This document shows positions 47,496 through 61,267 of a stretch of DNA of 64,000 nt, one piece after another. Location of the stretch: assembly GCF_900106015.1 (NCBI RefSeq), contig NZ_LT629797.1, positions 4,340,001 to 4,404,000 on the forward strand, written 5' to 3'. The stretch's first letter is position 1. Each line of letters opens with the position of its first letter. The DNA is from Pseudomonas sihuiensis (GTDB taxonomy: Bacteria > Pseudomonadota > Gammaproteobacteria > Pseudomonadales > Pseudomonadaceae). Under the pieces are notes generated by a model, which saw nothing but the letters and a program-made list of their open reading frames with translations, had not been told where the DNA came from and searched no databases. A program made the position numbers and the translations under genes.

Positions 47496-48794
47496 ATGCG
47501 TGTTCTGGTTCTCGGCAGCGGTGTGATTGGTACCGCCAGTGCTTACTACCTCGCCCGTCAGGGCTTCGAGGTGGTGGTGGTCGACCGTCAGAACGGCCCG
47601 GCGCTGGAAACCAGCTTCGCCAACGCCGGCCAGGTTTCTCCCGGTTATGCATCGCCCTGGGCTGCCCCAGGCGTGCCGCTGAAGGCCATCAAGTGGCTGC
47701 TGCAGAAACACGCTCCGCTGGCGATCAAGGCCACCGGTGACGTTGACCAGTACCTGTGGATGGCGCAAATGCTGCGCAACTGCACCGCCAGCCGTTATGC
47801 GATCAACAAGGAGCGCATGGTGCGTCTGTCCGAGTACAGCCGCGATTGCCTCGACGAGCTGCGTGCCGAGACCGGCATCGCCTACGAAGGTCGCCAGCTC
47901 GGCACCACCCAGCTGTTCCGCACCCAGGCCCAGGTCGATGCCGCTGCCAAGGACATCGCCGTGCTGGAAGCCTCTGGCGTACCGTTCGAGCTGCTCGACC
48001 GCGACGGCATCGCCCGCGTCGAGCCGGCCCTGGCTGGCGTCAAGCACAAGCTGGCCGGTGCCTTGCGTCTGCCCAACGACCAGACCGGCGACTGCCAGAT
48101 GTTCACCACCAAGCTGGCGGACATGGCCAAGGCGCTCGGCGTCGAGTTCCGTTTCGGCCAGATCATCCAGCGCCTGGACGCCGTGGGCGACCGTATCAAC
48201 GGCGTGTGGATCGACGGCAAGCTGGAAACCGCCGACCGCTACGTGCTTGCCCTCGGCAGCTACAGCCCGCAACTGCTCAAGCCGCTGGGCATCCGTGCGC
48301 CGGTGTATCCGCTCAAGGGCTACTCGTTGACCGTGCCGATCACCAACCCGGACATGGCACCTACCTCGACCATTCTCGATGAGACCTACAAGGTCGCCAT
48401 CACCCGCTTCGACAGTCGCATCCGTGTCGGTGGCATGGCCGAGATCGCCGGTTTCGACCTGTCGCTCAACCCGCGTCGTCGCGAAACCCTGGAAATGATA
48501 ACTGCCGACCTCTATCCGCAAGGCGGCGATCTGCAGCGCGCCGACTTCTGGACCGGTTTGCGTCCGGCCACGCCCGATGGCACCCCGATCGTCGGCGCCA
48601 CCGCCTACCGCAATCTGTTCCTCAACACCGGCCACGGCACCCTGGGCTGGACCATGGCCTGCGGCTCCGGTCGCCTGCTCGCCGATCTGATGGCCAACAA
48701 GCGTCCGCAGATCAGCGCCGACGGCCTGGATATCTCGCGTTACTCGCGCAAGGCGCGTGAAGTGCAAGCAGCACCGCAGCCGCTGCGCACCTGA
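47496..48794 (+). CDS. dadA: D-amino acid dehydrogenase DadA
   Basis: 432-residue membrane-associated flavoprotein that oxidises D-alanine to pyruvate and ammonia, passing electrons to the quinone pool. N-terminal FAD loop [39 protein letters not shown], and C-terminal [19 protein letters not shown] are DadA signatures. ATG 47496 has GGGGAGA upstream. Operon dadA-ridA-dadX; regulated by DadR. Confidence 0.96.
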   Translation: MRVLVLGSGVIGTASAYYLARQGFEVVVVDRQNGPALETSFANAGQVSPGYASPWAAPGVPLKAIKWLLQKHAPLAIKATGDVDQYLWMAQMLRNCTASRYAINKERMVRLSEYSRDCLDELRAETGIAYEGRQLGTTQLFRTQAQVDAAAKDIAVLEASGVPFELLDRDGIARVEPALAGVKHKLAGALRLPNDQTGDCQMFTTKLADMAKALGVEFRFGQIIQRLDAVGDRINGVWIDGKLETADRYVLALGSYSPQLLKPLGIRAPVYPLKGYSLTVPITNPDMAPTSTILDETYKVAITRFDSRIRVGGMAEIAGFDLSLNPRRRETLEMITADLYPQGGDLQRADFWTGLRPATPDGTPIVGATAYRNLFLNTGHGTLGWTMACGSGRLLADLMANKRPQISADGLDISRYSRKAREVQAAPQPLRT

Positions 48795-48833
48795 TAGCCT
48801 TCGCGCTTTCGCAATCCAAGGAGCTTTAGCTTT

Positions 48834-49181
48834 ATGTCGATTCAGCGCCTGCATGTGGCCAAACGCTACAGCGAAGTGGTGATCCACAACGGCACGATTT
48901 ACCTCGCCGGCCAGTTGGCTGATGACTTCGGCGGTGACATCCGCGAGCAGACCCGCCAGACACTGGCCAACATCGACAAGATGCTGGCCGAGGGTGGCAG
49001 CGACAAGAGCAAGATTCTCTCGCTGACCATCTTCCTCAAGGACATGGCCGACTACGACGGCCTCAACGCCGAGTACGACGCCTGGGTCGCTGACGGCCAT
49101 GCACCGGCCCGCGCCTGCGTCGAGGCGAAGATGTACAAGCCCGAAGTGCTGGTGGAAATGTGTGTGGTGGCTGCCGTCTGA
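48834..49181 (+). CDS. RidA-family enamine/imine deaminase
   Basis: 115-residue Rid/YjgF protein with IYLAGQLADDFGGDIREQTR, LANIDKMLAEGGSDKSKILS and ACVEAKMYKPEVLVEMC (the conserved Arg is replaced here by the AR-AC context near residue 100). It would hydrolyse 2-iminopropionate released by DadA. AAGGAGC precedes ATG 48834. Conserved between dadA and dadX. Confidence 0.9.
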   Translation: MSIQRLHVAKRYSEVVIHNGTIYLAGQLADDFGGDIREQTRQTLANIDKMLAEGGSDKSKILSLTIFLKDMADYDGLNAEYDAWVADGHAPARACVEAKMYKPEVLVEMCVVAAV

Positions 49182-49286
49182 GGCGGCCACAGCTTTTTGT
49201 TGCCTGCCATCCATGGCGGCAACCCTCCGGGCCGTCGCAAGCGACGTCAAAAAATTCTCCCGGATTTTTTTTGTGTTGGCTTTTCG

Positions 49287-49311
49287 CCCGGCTCCCTGCC
49301 GGGTTTTTTTT
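49287..49311 (+). terminator. Intrinsic terminator between ridA and dadX
   Basis: CCCGGC-TCCCT-GCCGGG followed by eight T. It is 106 bp after ridA and 58 bp before dadX, so dadX either relies on read-through or has its own promoter. Confidence 0.88.
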
Positions 49312-49368
49312 GAACAGTGCCGCTAGCGGCCACCGTGTGACTGATTACAACCGAGGGAACACCTTGCC

Positions 49369-50442
49369 ATGCGTCCTGCTCGTGCCCTGATCGATCTGCA
49401 AGCGCTTCGTCACAACTACCAACTGGCCCGCGAACTGAGCGGCGCCCGCGCCCTGGCCGTGGTCAAGGCCGATGCTTACGGACATGGCGCTGTGCGCTGT
49501 GCGCAGGCACTCGAAGCCGAGGCCGATGGTTTTGCCGTGGCCTGCATCGAAGAAGCGCTGGCGTTACGCGAGGCCGGCATCAGGGCGCCGATCCTGCTGC
49601 TCGAAGGCTTCTTCGAGGCCGACGAACTGGCGCTGATCGACCAGCATGACCTGTGGTGTGTCGCCCATGCGCAGTGGCAGATCGAGGCTATCGAGCAGGC
49701 CCAACTGAGCAAGCCGCTGACCGTCTGGCTCAAGCTGGACAGCGGCATGCATCGCGTCGGCCTGCATCCGGCCGAGTACCAGGCCGCCTATCGGCGCCTG
49801 CTGGCCAGCGGCAAGGTTGGCAAGATCGTGCTGATGAGCCACTTCGCTCGCGCCGATGAGCCCGAGTGCGAGCGCACGAGTGAGCAACTGGCGGTGTTCC
49901 AGCAGGCGCGCGAAGGCCTCAGCGCCGAGGTCAGCTTGCGCAATTCGCCGGCCGTGCTTGGCTGGCCGCAGGTGCCGAGCGACTGGGTGCGCCCCGGCAT
50001 CATGCTGTACGGCGCCACGCCGTTCGAGCAGGCTCAGGAGCAGGCCGCTCGCCTGCAGCCGGTGATGACGCTCGAATCGAAGGTGATCAGCGTGCGTGAA
50101 CTGCCGGCCGGCGAGCCGGTGGGTTATGGCGCGCGCTTCGTCGCCGAAAGGCCGACCCGCGTCGGTGTGGTCGCCATGGGCTATGCCGACGGCTATCCGC
50201 GCCATGCGCCGAGCGGCACGCCAGTGGTGGTGGACGGTCAGCTGACCCGGCTGATCGGTCGGGTGTCGATGGACATGCTCACTGTCGACCTGACCGATTT
50301 GCCACAGGCCGGCCTTGGCAGCCATGTCGAACTATGGGGCAAACAGGTGCTGGCCAGCGACGTGGCCATGGCGGCAGGTAGCATTCCCTATCAGATTTTT
50401 TGCAACCTGCGGCGGGTACCGCTGCTCTATCTCGGGGGCTGA
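49369..50442 (+). CDS. dadX: Catabolic alanine racemase DadX
   Basis: 357-residue PLP enzyme interconverting L- and D-alanine. PLP lysine in [15 protein letters not shown] (Lys about 33), then [28 protein letters not shown], and the catalytic Tyr in [44 protein letters not shown] upstream of ATG 49369. Converts L-Ala to D-Ala for DadA. Its stop codon overlaps the left terminal repeat of the element that follows. Confidence 0.95.
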   Translation: MRPARALIDLQALRHNYQLARELSGARALAVVKADAYGHGAVRCAQALEAEADGFAVACIEEALALREAGIRAPILLLEGFFEADELALIDQHDLWCVAHAQWQIEAIEQAQLSKPLTVWLKLDSGMHRVGLHPAEYQAAYRRLLASGKVGKIVLMSHFARADEPECERTSEQLAVFQQAREGLSAEVSLRNSPAVLGWPQVPSDWVRPGIMLYGATPFEQAQEQAARLQPVMTLESKVISVRELPAGEPVGYGARFVAERPTRVGVVAMGYADGYPRHAPSGTPVVVDGQLTRLIGRVSMDMLTVDLTDLPQAGLGSHVELWGKQVLASDVAMAAGSIPYQIFCNLRRVPLLYLGG

Positions 50443-50597
50443 AACCCGTTAAAAGACGGCTGCGCGTCGGCCATGCTGCGTTAAAAACAGGCTGGTTCGC
50501 CAGCCCGGTCGTATTGCTCATGTACAGCTCGTACACTCTGCATCCTCCCCTATTTTTGCGTTGCATGGCTCTGGCTCGCGGCCTTTTAACGGGTTTC
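50441..50597. repeat. Structured intergenic element with perfect 15-bp terminal inverted repeats, copy A
   Basis: 157 bp between dadX and pauR. Ends are GAAACCCGTTAAAAG (50441-50455) and its exact inverse CTTTTAACGGGTTTC (50583-50597). The interior (GCGTCGGCC..GCTGCGTTAAAAACAGGCTGG..CGCCAGCCCGGTCG, then GCTCATGTACAGCTCGTA and CTATTTTTGCGTTGCATGGC) recurs, inverted, at 51835-52066. No open reading frame of note. Reads as a non-autonomous repeat or a structured RNA element. Confidence 0.75.
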
Positions 50598-50702
50598 CTG
50601 GGAGGTGTGTAGGCGAAGGGTGAACGCAAGTGTTGTAAATTCCGAACGCTATGCCATGATACGGACACTTTTTCGTCTCTTATCCCAAGGGGGATTCCAG
50701 CA

Positions 50703-51251
50703 TTGGACGTCGGCGTTCGACTGCAATCGATTCGTAAGCTCAAAGGCCTATCCCAGCGTGAACTCGCCAAGCGGGCGGGCGTCACCAACAGCACCATTTC
50801 CATGATCGAGAAGAACAGCGTCAGCCCCTCGATCAGTTCGCTGAAAAAGGTGCTCGGCGGCATTCCCATGTCGCTGGTGGAATTCTTCTCGCTCGACATG
50901 GAGCAGGAGAACCAGACCCAGGTGGTCTATCGTGCCGCCGAACTGACCGATATCTGCAGTGGCGCCATCACCATGAAGCTGATTGGCAAGGCCCACCCGA
51001 GTCGCGCCATTTCCTTTCTCGACGAGACCTATCCGGCCGGCACCGATACGGGTGACGAAATGTACGCCCACGAAGGCGAAGAGGCTGGCATGCTGGTCGA
51101 GGGCAAGCTGGAGCTGACCGTTGGCAACGAGGTGTTCATCCTCGAGCCAGGCGACAGCTATTATTTCGAAAGCAGCAAGCCGCATCGCTTCCGCAATCCG
51201 TTCGATGTACCGGCGCGGTTGATCAGTGCCACGACGCCAGCGAACTTCTGA
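50703..51251 (+). CDS. pauR: Polyamine-responsive regulator PauR
   Basis: 182-residue protein: N-terminal XRE-type HTH (LQSIRKLKGLSQRELAKRAG, TNSTISMIEKNSVSPSISSL) and C-terminal cupin_2 (DEMYAHEGEEAGMLVEGKLE, VFILEPGDSYYFESSKPHRF). This HTH-cupin layout and the location match PauR (PA5301), repressor of polyamine catabolic promoters including kauB and pauB genes in P. aeruginosa. TTG start at 50703 behind a GGGGG site is the only start giving the full HTH. Sits between the two related repeat elements. Confidence 0.9.
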   Translation: MDVGVRLQSIRKLKGLSQRELAKRAGVTNSTISMIEKNSVSPSISSLKKVLGGIPMSLVEFFSLDMEQENQTQVVYRAAELTDICSGAITMKLIGKAHPSRAISFLDETYPAGTDTGDEMYAHEGEEAGMLVEGKLELTVGNEVFILEPGDSYYFESSKPHRFRNPFDVPARLISATTPANF

Positions 51252-51364
51252 TCAATAACCCTGCGACAATATGGGTTGTTTCGGCCTGGCCTGCTTGCCG
51301 TTATACTGTCGCCCGCTCGCGAAACCGTGGCCGCGGGCGTGACTAGCCACGAAGAGGGTGTACC

Positions 51365-51787
51365 GTGAATCTGATGAAGAAAATGCTGGCAGTACCGGCT
51401 GCCGTATTGGCCCTGTGGGCAGTGACTGCTCAGGCCACGACCGATGAAGCTATCGCCGAGCGCCTCAAGCCTGTAGGCGAGGTGTGCATCATGGGCGAAG
51501 AGTGCAAGGGCGTCGAAACCGTCGCCGCATCCGCCGGTGGTGGTGCACGCACCGCTGACGACATCATCGCCAAGCATTGCAGTGCCTGCCACGCCACCGG
51601 TGTGCTGGACGCGCCGAAGATCGGCGACACCGCTGCCTGGAAAGAGCGTGCTGACCACCAGGGCGGTCTCGACGGCATCCTCGCTGCTGCCATCTCCGGT
51701 ATCAACGCCATGCCACCGAAAGGCACCTGCGCTGATTGCTCGGACGACGAACTGCGCGAAGCGATCAAGAAGATGTCCGGTCTGTAA
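51365..51787 (+). CDS. cycB: Cytochrome c5 (CycB)
   Basis: 140-residue periplasmic cytochrome: signal peptide (MLAVPAAVLALWAVTAQA), haem motif CSACH (DIIAKHCSACHATG), Met ligand in INAMPPKGTCADCSDDEL, which also carries the extra disulfide typical of c5. GTG 51365 is preferred over ATG 51374 because GAGGG is correctly spaced for it. Likely electron carrier to terminal oxidases. Followed by a clean terminator. Confidence 0.9.
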   Translation: MNLMKKMLAVPAAVLALWAVTAQATTDEAIAERLKPVGEVCIMGEECKGVETVAASAGGGARTADDIIAKHCSACHATGVLDAPKIGDTAAWKERADHQGGLDGILAAAISGINAMPPKGTCADCSDDELREAIKKMSGL

Positions 51788-51804
51788 GACCCGTCTCTTC
51801 CCTG

Positions 51805-51830
51805 AAAAACCGCCCTCCGGGCGGTTTTTT
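51805..51830 (+). terminator. Intrinsic terminator of cycB
   Basis: AAAAACCGCCC-TCC-GGGCGGTTTTTT, 11-bp stem with flanking A and T tracts, 18 bp after the stop. Confidence 0.95.
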
Positions 51831-51834
51831 CGTT

Positions 51835-52066
51835 TAGAGCCTGCTCACGAGCTCGCGAGCTAGAGCCATACAAGGCAAAAATAGGCGAGGAGCGGTCGGA
51901 GTCGCGCTCGACTTTACGAGCTGTAAATGAGCAGTACTCGCTTCGCTCGCCCCTTCGGGGCCGCACTAAAGTGCGTTAGCCGCAAGCGGCTTCCGACCGG
52001 GCTGGCGCTCCAGCCTGTTTTTAACGCAGTAGGGCCGACGCGCAGCAGATCGTAAGCAGGTTCTTA
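51835..52066. repeat. Structured intergenic element, copy B (inverted relative to copy A)
   Basis: About 232 bp. Imperfect terminal inverted repeats: TAGAGCCTGCTCACGAGCT at the left and the inverse of AAGAACCTGCTTACGATCT at the right. Read on the minus strand it carries the same blocks as copy A in the same order (GCGTCGGCC, CTGCGTTAAAAACAGGCTGG, CGCCAGCCCGGTCGG, GCTCATTTACAGCTCGTAAA, CTATTTTTGCCTTGTATGGC) plus a ~50-bp insertion with two short hairpins (CCGCTTGCGG; GGCCCCGAAGGGGC). Termini differ from copy A although the cores agree. Confidence 0.75.
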
Positions 52067-52142
52067 GGGCGGCGGCATGCAACCATGCCGGTGGCTACAC
52101 AGTCCAAGCTGCATTCGTCATGGATGTCGCGAGGAGCGTCAG

Positions 52143-54275
<2,133 letters not shown>

Positions 54276-54299
54276 AGCGCGCGAGGCCGTGCACAGTCT

Positions 54300-55022
<723 letters not shown>

Positions 55023-55505
55023 TCAGGCGCTCTTGCTCAGCCGCCGCAGAATGTCCCTGGGAATGCCGCGCGTATCCAGCGGCAGCTTGTCCGGCGCGGG
55101 CTCGATGCCCAGTTCGTAGAGCCAGTTTAGGACGTACTCGCGCAGTTGCTTGATCTCGTAGGCCTGCCACTGTTCGCGAATCGCTGGAAAGGCCTCGATC
55201 TCGTAGTCGAACGCGCGCAGCGGCCTGCGGCCGGTCAGCGCGGCGCTGAGCAGCGGGTGGGCATGCACATCGTCAAGGGTGAACAGGAAGGATTCGCGCA
55301 TGGCCACGCGCTGGGGGGCGTCGAGGTTGGGCACCTGGCTGTAGCGCTCGGGATCGAGCTCGATCTGCTGGCGCTCGTCGCTGTAGTGATCTCCCGCAGG
55401 CAGGGTCAGAACGCTGCCACTTTCCAGATCCAGCCAGTTCTCCTGCTGCTCACGGCCGTTGATCAGCTGACTCAGGGCATCGAGGTCGAGCGTGAATGTG
55501 CGCAT
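55023..55505 (-). CDS. UPF0158-family protein
   Basis: 160-residue protein with the acidic, aromatic-rich pattern of UPF0158 (QQENWLDLESGSVLTLPAGD, RESFLFTLDD, RRPLRAFDYEIEAFPAIREQ). Function unknown. ATG 55503-55505 begins MRTFTLDLDALSQLING; upstream open frame is repeat-derived. It lies downstream of rep on the same strand, separated by repeats. Confidence 0.75.
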   Translation of the reverse strand: MRTFTLDLDALSQLINGREQQENWLDLESGSVLTLPAGDHYSDERQQIELDPERYSQVPNLDAPQRVAMRESFLFTLDDVHAHPLLSAALTGRRPLRAFDYEIEAFPAIREQWQAYEIKQLREYVLNWLYELGIEPAPDKLPLDTRGIPRDILRRLSKSA

Positions 55506-55559
55506 GGTTCCAGCCCTCTGTGTCTGAGCGGTATCTTCTTTCTGACTGGCAAATGTGAC

Positions 55560-55735
55560 GAGGGTGCCAGTGGCATTGAAGTGGTGGGCTGAAGCCCACC
55601 CTACTCCGCTCAGGCGTAGGGTGGGCCGGGCGGCGATCCAGCGCGGTAGGGTGGGCTTCAGCCCACCAGGCAGCAAGGTCCGGTTTTCAGCGCGGTAGGG
55701 TGGGCTTCGGCCCACCAGGCAGCAAGGTCCGGTTT

Positions 55736-55737
<2 letters not shown>
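55560..55737. repeat. GTGGGCTnnAGCCCAC repeat cluster with 49-bp tandem duplication
   Basis: A run of GTAGGGTGGGCTTCAGCCCACC-type palindromes. Two 49-bp units at 55640-55688 and 55689-55737 differ at one base (TTCAGCC versus TTCGGCC). Each unit ends in CAGCAAGGTCCGGTTTTC, and the rep stop codon falls at the end of the second unit. Looks like a recent tandem duplication of one repeat unit. Confidence 0.88.
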
Positions 55738-57745
<2,008 letters not shown>

Positions 57746-58015
57746 GGGATCGTTCGCAGAAAAAGGGCCGCGCATTTTAACAGGCCTGGCGACTTCTGCC
57801 GCGACCGTCCGGAACTGTGGCCTAGCGCACGAAATTGCATAGCCATGCACTTGGTTAATCACTTTATTCCAGTACTCTGGTGCCACTTGTCGGTTTACTG
57901 GCTATACCTCAGGATCTGCACTACCTTTCGCACGGATGTGATTGATTAGACGCCGATTACGGCGCGTTCAGGCGACGCGATTCGCCATCATTCTTGTGGT
58001 CATTGGGGAGGTTGC

Positions 58016-59683
58016 TTGTCCACGCTCGTCGAACCCTTGCGGTTGGTCCTGTTGGCGGAAACGCCGGACTGGGCCGAATTGTTGCGCGAGCAGTTGAGCG
58101 CCCTGGGCAGCCCATCCCCGCTGATTACCGCGCCGTCGTGGGAAGCGGCCAGCAACCTGTTCGATGATCACGCCAGTGGTCTGTTGCTGAGTACCCCGGA
58201 TCGTCTTCCCGAGCCCCATCAGTGCCCCCTGCCCATCGTCCTGCTGCTTGACGAGGAGCCAATCGAAGAGCCCGCCGGCGTCAGCGACTGGCTGGTGCGC
58301 GGCAGCCTCAACCTCGACGTGCTGCGCCGTTGCCTGCGCTACGTGCGCGAGCAGGGCAACCTCAAGCACACCCTGCAGCGCCTGGCCGAACAGGACCCCT
58401 TGACCGGCATCGCCAATCGCCAGGGTTTCCAGACCCTGCTCGCGGCGCGCCTGGCCGAGTGTGGCGGCCGTGGCCTGGTGCTGGGTCACCTCGATCTGGA
58501 CAACTTCCGTCACGCCAACGATGCCCTTGGCTACCAGGCCGGAGATCGCCTGATCCTGCAGGTGGTGGCGCGGCTCAAGGGGTTGCTGCAGCCCTGCGAT
58601 CAGATCGCCCGCCTGGGCAGCGACGAATTCGCTCTGTTGCTCGATGCACGCCGCGATCCGCAGCGCGTGGAGCGCCTGGCCGAGCGCGTCACCGAGGTAT
58701 TGGGAGAGCCATACTGGGTGGATGGCGAGAGTCTGCTGATCGGTTGCAGCCTTGGCCTGGCCCACGCCCGTGCGGGCGAGGGCGCCGATCCGCTGCTGTG
58801 GCACGCGCATATCGCCATGCAACAGGCCAAGAATCAGCAAGGCTGCGTGTTTCATGTCTATGACGAACGCCTGAACCGCAGCGCACGCAGCCAGGCCGAT
58901 CTGGAAGGCGAGCTGCGGCGTGCGTTACGCCGTGACGAACTGGAGCTGCATTATCAGCCCCGCCTGTGTCTGAAGAGCGGGCGCATCGTCGGCCTGGAGG
59001 CACTGGTGCGCTGGCAGCACAGCGAGCGTGGGCTGCTTTCGCCCAATGAATTCGTACCGCTGGCTGAAGAAACCGGGCTGATCGTACCGCTCGGTTACTG
59101 GGTCATCTCCCGTGCCCTGCGCGATATGCAGTGGCTGCGTGGGCGCGGCCTGCCGGCACTGCATATGGCGGTCAACCTGTCGTTCCGCCAGTTTCAGGAC
59201 AGCCAGTTGCTGCCGACCCTCAGCCGCCTGATCGAAGAACGCGGGGTCGATGCGCAGTGGCTGGAGTTCGAGTTGACCGAAACCGCGGTGATGCGCCGCA
59301 GCGATCAGGTGCAGCAGACCATGCTGGCGCTTGGGCGGCTCGGCGTGCGTTTCTCGCTGGACGACTTCGGCACCGGTTTCTCGTCTTTCGTTCATCTCAA
59401 CAACTTGCCGATCACTCTGCTGAAGATCGACAAGAGCTTTGTCGGCGGTATGGGCGAGCGTGCCGAGAATCGCCAATTGGTGCGGGCGATGATCAATCTG
59501 GCGCACAACCTCAATCTCGAGGTGGTGGCCGAAGGGGTGGAGAACATCGAGCAGCTCGACATGCTGCGCCAGTATGGTTGCGATCAGGTACAGGGTTACC
59601 TGATCAGCAAGGCCATACCTCTGGCGGAGCTGGCACGCTTTCTGGTGTTCGGCCTGCGCCAGCCGCTACTCGCCGGATCGTAA
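58016..59683 (+). CDS. GGDEF/EAL cyclic-di-GMP protein, ProE-like
   Basis: 555 residues: N-terminal receiver-like region without a clear phospho-Asp (1-115), GGDEF-type domain and C-terminal EAL domain. The cyclase motif is degenerate (RLGSDEFALLL, GSDEF), so synthesis is doubtful. The EAL domain looks intact: GLEALVRWQ, FELTETAVM, LDDFGTGFSSF, LKIDKSFV and AEGVEN, hence a phosphodiesterase. TTG 58016 has GGGGAGG just upstream. Sits next to rep as PA5295 (ProE, a phosphodiesterase affecting exopolysaccharide) does in P. aeruginosa, from memory. Confidence 0.88.
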   Translation: MSTLVEPLRLVLLAETPDWAELLREQLSALGSPSPLITAPSWEAASNLFDDHASGLLLSTPDRLPEPHQCPLPIVLLLDEEPIEEPAGVSDWLVRGSLNLDVLRRCLRYVREQGNLKHTLQRLAEQDPLTGIANRQGFQTLLAARLAECGGRGLVLGHLDLDNFRHANDALGYQAGDRLILQVVARLKGLLQPCDQIARLGSDEFALLLDARRDPQRVERLAERVTEVLGEPYWVDGESLLIGCSLGLAHARAGEGADPLLWHAHIAMQQAKNQQGCVFHVYDERLNRSARSQADLEGELRRALRRDELELHYQPRLCLKSGRIVGLEALVRWQHSERGLLSPNEFVPLAEETGLIVPLGYWVISRALRDMQWLRGRGLPALHMAVNLSFRQFQDSQLLPTLSRLIEERGVDAQWLEFELTETAVMRRSDQVQQTMLALGRLGVRFSLDDFGTGFSSFVHLNNLPITLLKIDKSFVGGMGERAENRQLVRAMINLAHNLNLEVVAEGVENIEQLDMLRQYGCDQVQGYLISKAIPLAELARFLVFGLRQPLLAGS

Positions 59684-59686
59684 CCC

Positions 59687-59746
59687 GTAGCCCGGATGCA
59701 ATCCGGGGCCGTGTGCCGGGCATTTCCCGGATTGCATCCGGGCTAC
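59687..59746. repeat. Inverted pair of GTAGCCCGGATGCAATCCGGG units
   Basis: GTAGCCCGGATGCAATCCGGG at 59687-59707 and its inverse CCCGGATTGCATCCGGGCTAC at 59726-59746. It fills the gap between the convergent GGDEF/EAL and MATE genes, overlapping the MATE stop region, and could terminate both transcripts. Confidence 0.88.
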
Positions 59747-61128
59747 GACAGATAGACCTCGCCCTCTATCCTGTTCGGCCGCTGCAGCCGTGCGGTCTTC
59801 CATTGGAAGCCCAGCACCAGACCGCTCGCCGTTACCGCCAGGCCGGCAGCCAGGCCCCACCAGACACCCTGTGCGCCCCAGCCAAGGGCGAAGGCGAACA
59901 GCCAGACTAGCGGTGCGCCCACGCACCAGTAGCCGGTCAGACCGATCAGCAGGGTGGTGCGGCCGTCGTTCAGCCCGCGGATCGCGCCCATGGCGATGCT
60001 CTGCAAACCATCGAACAGCTCGAACCAGGCGGCGATCGCCAGCAGGCTGACCGCGAGGGTGACGATATCGGCGAACGCCGGGTCGTGACGGTCGAGGAAC
60101 AGACCGATGATCCACTCCGGCAGCAACCAGAACAGCAGGGCAAACAGCAGCATCAACGCTGCTCCCAGGGCCATGCCCAGATGGCCGCTGAGGCGCGACA
60201 GGTGCAGGTGCCCGGCGCCGTAATGCAGGCCGACGCGGAACGTCACCGCATAGGACAGCCCTTGCGGCACGATGAACGCCAGCGCCACCGTCTGCATGGC
60301 GATCTGATGTGCCGCCAGTTGCACACTGCCCAACGCGCCCATGCACAGGGTGGCGAAGGTGAACAGCCCTTGCTCGGCGGCGTAGGTACCGCCAATGGGC
60401 AAGCCCAGGCGCAGCAGGGCGCGCATTTCCGTCCCTTGTGGGCGGCCCACACCGCCCCGCAGTTTGTAGCGGTGATAGGTCGGCGAGAGCAGGATGTACA
60501 GCGCCAATGCCAGTGCCATGGCGCTGCTGACCAGCGCAGTGGTCATGCCGATGCCGCTCAGGCCCAGGCTGGGCAGGCCGAACCAGCCCTTGATCAGCGC
60601 ATAGTTGATGACAAAGTTGGCGATGGTACCGGCGATGCTGATGGCCATCACCGGGCCGGGATGACCGATGGCACTGGTGAAGCCGCGCAGCGCCATGAAG
60701 CACAGGTAGCCAGGCAGGGCCAGCGACAGTGGGCGCAGGAACTCCATGGCCTGGCCGGCCGCGCCTGGGTCCTGACCCAGATGCGGCAGCAGCGGGCCCA
60801 GACTGTTGAGGCACAGCGCACTGGCTACGCCCAGCAGCATGGCCAGCCACAGGCCGTTCTGGATCAGGCGCGTGATACCTGCCGGATCGCCCGCGCCATG
60901 GCGGATGGCGATCAGGCTGCCCACCGCGGCGATCACCCCGGTGCAGAAGATCGAGAAGATGAAATAGCAAGTGGCGCCCAGCGCGCCGCCGGCCAACTGC
61001 TGCGGGCCGAGCATGGCCATCATCAGCGTGTCGGTGAAAATCATCAGCGCGTGGGCCAGCTGTGCGGAGATCAGCGGGCCGGCCAGGCGCAGCAGCGCAC
61101 CCAGCTCGTGGCCAAGGGAGTTCTTCAT
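59743..61128 (-). CDS. MATE-family multidrug/Na+ efflux protein
   Basis: 461-residue inner-membrane antiporter with 12 predicted membrane helices in two related halves (LAGPLISAQLAHALMIFTDT and LRLGLPIGGTYAAEQGLFTF). It belongs to the NorM-like MATE group that exports cationic drugs in exchange for Na+ or H+. ATG 61128 (MKNSLGHELGALLRLAG), with a weak ribosome site. From memory the same gene (PA5294) lies here in P. aeruginosa. Divergent from the LysR regulator 139 bp away, a possible control partner. Confidence 0.9.
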   Translation of the reverse strand: MKNSLGHELGALLRLAGPLISAQLAHALMIFTDTLMMAMLGPQQLAGGALGATCYFIFSIFCTGVIAAVGSLIAIRHGAGDPAGITRLIQNGLWLAMLLGVASALCLNSLGPLLPHLGQDPGAAGQAMEFLRPLSLALPGYLCFMALRGFTSAIGHPGPVMAISIAGTIANFVINYALIKGWFGLPSLGLSGIGMTTALVSSAMALALALYILLSPTYHRYKLRGGVGRPQGTEMRALLRLGLPIGGTYAAEQGLFTFATLCMGALGSVQLAAHQIAMQTVALAFIVPQGLSYAVTFRVGLHYGAGHLHLSRLSGHLGMALGAALMLLFALLFWLLPEWIIGLFLDRHDPAFADIVTLAVSLLAIAAWFELFDGLQSIAMGAIRGLNDGRTTLLIGLTGYWCVGAPLVWLFAFALGWGAQGVWWGLAAGLAVTASGLVLGFQWKTARLQRPNRIEGEVYLS

Positions 61129-61267
61129 GATGAGTAAAACTTCGGCAGGGTAAGCATCCCCAGGCTGTCGGGGAATGAGCAATGACCGCTATTCTGTGGT
61201 TCTCGTCGATTGCTCACAAAAGGAAAATAGCCATGCCAGGCATGATTAAAACTCATGGTTCGATGCG

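Noticed and set aside
51430..51966. Minus-strand open frame over cycB and the repeat element
   Set aside because: Serine/proline/arginine-rich translation without a domain. It crosses the cycB gene and the terminator.
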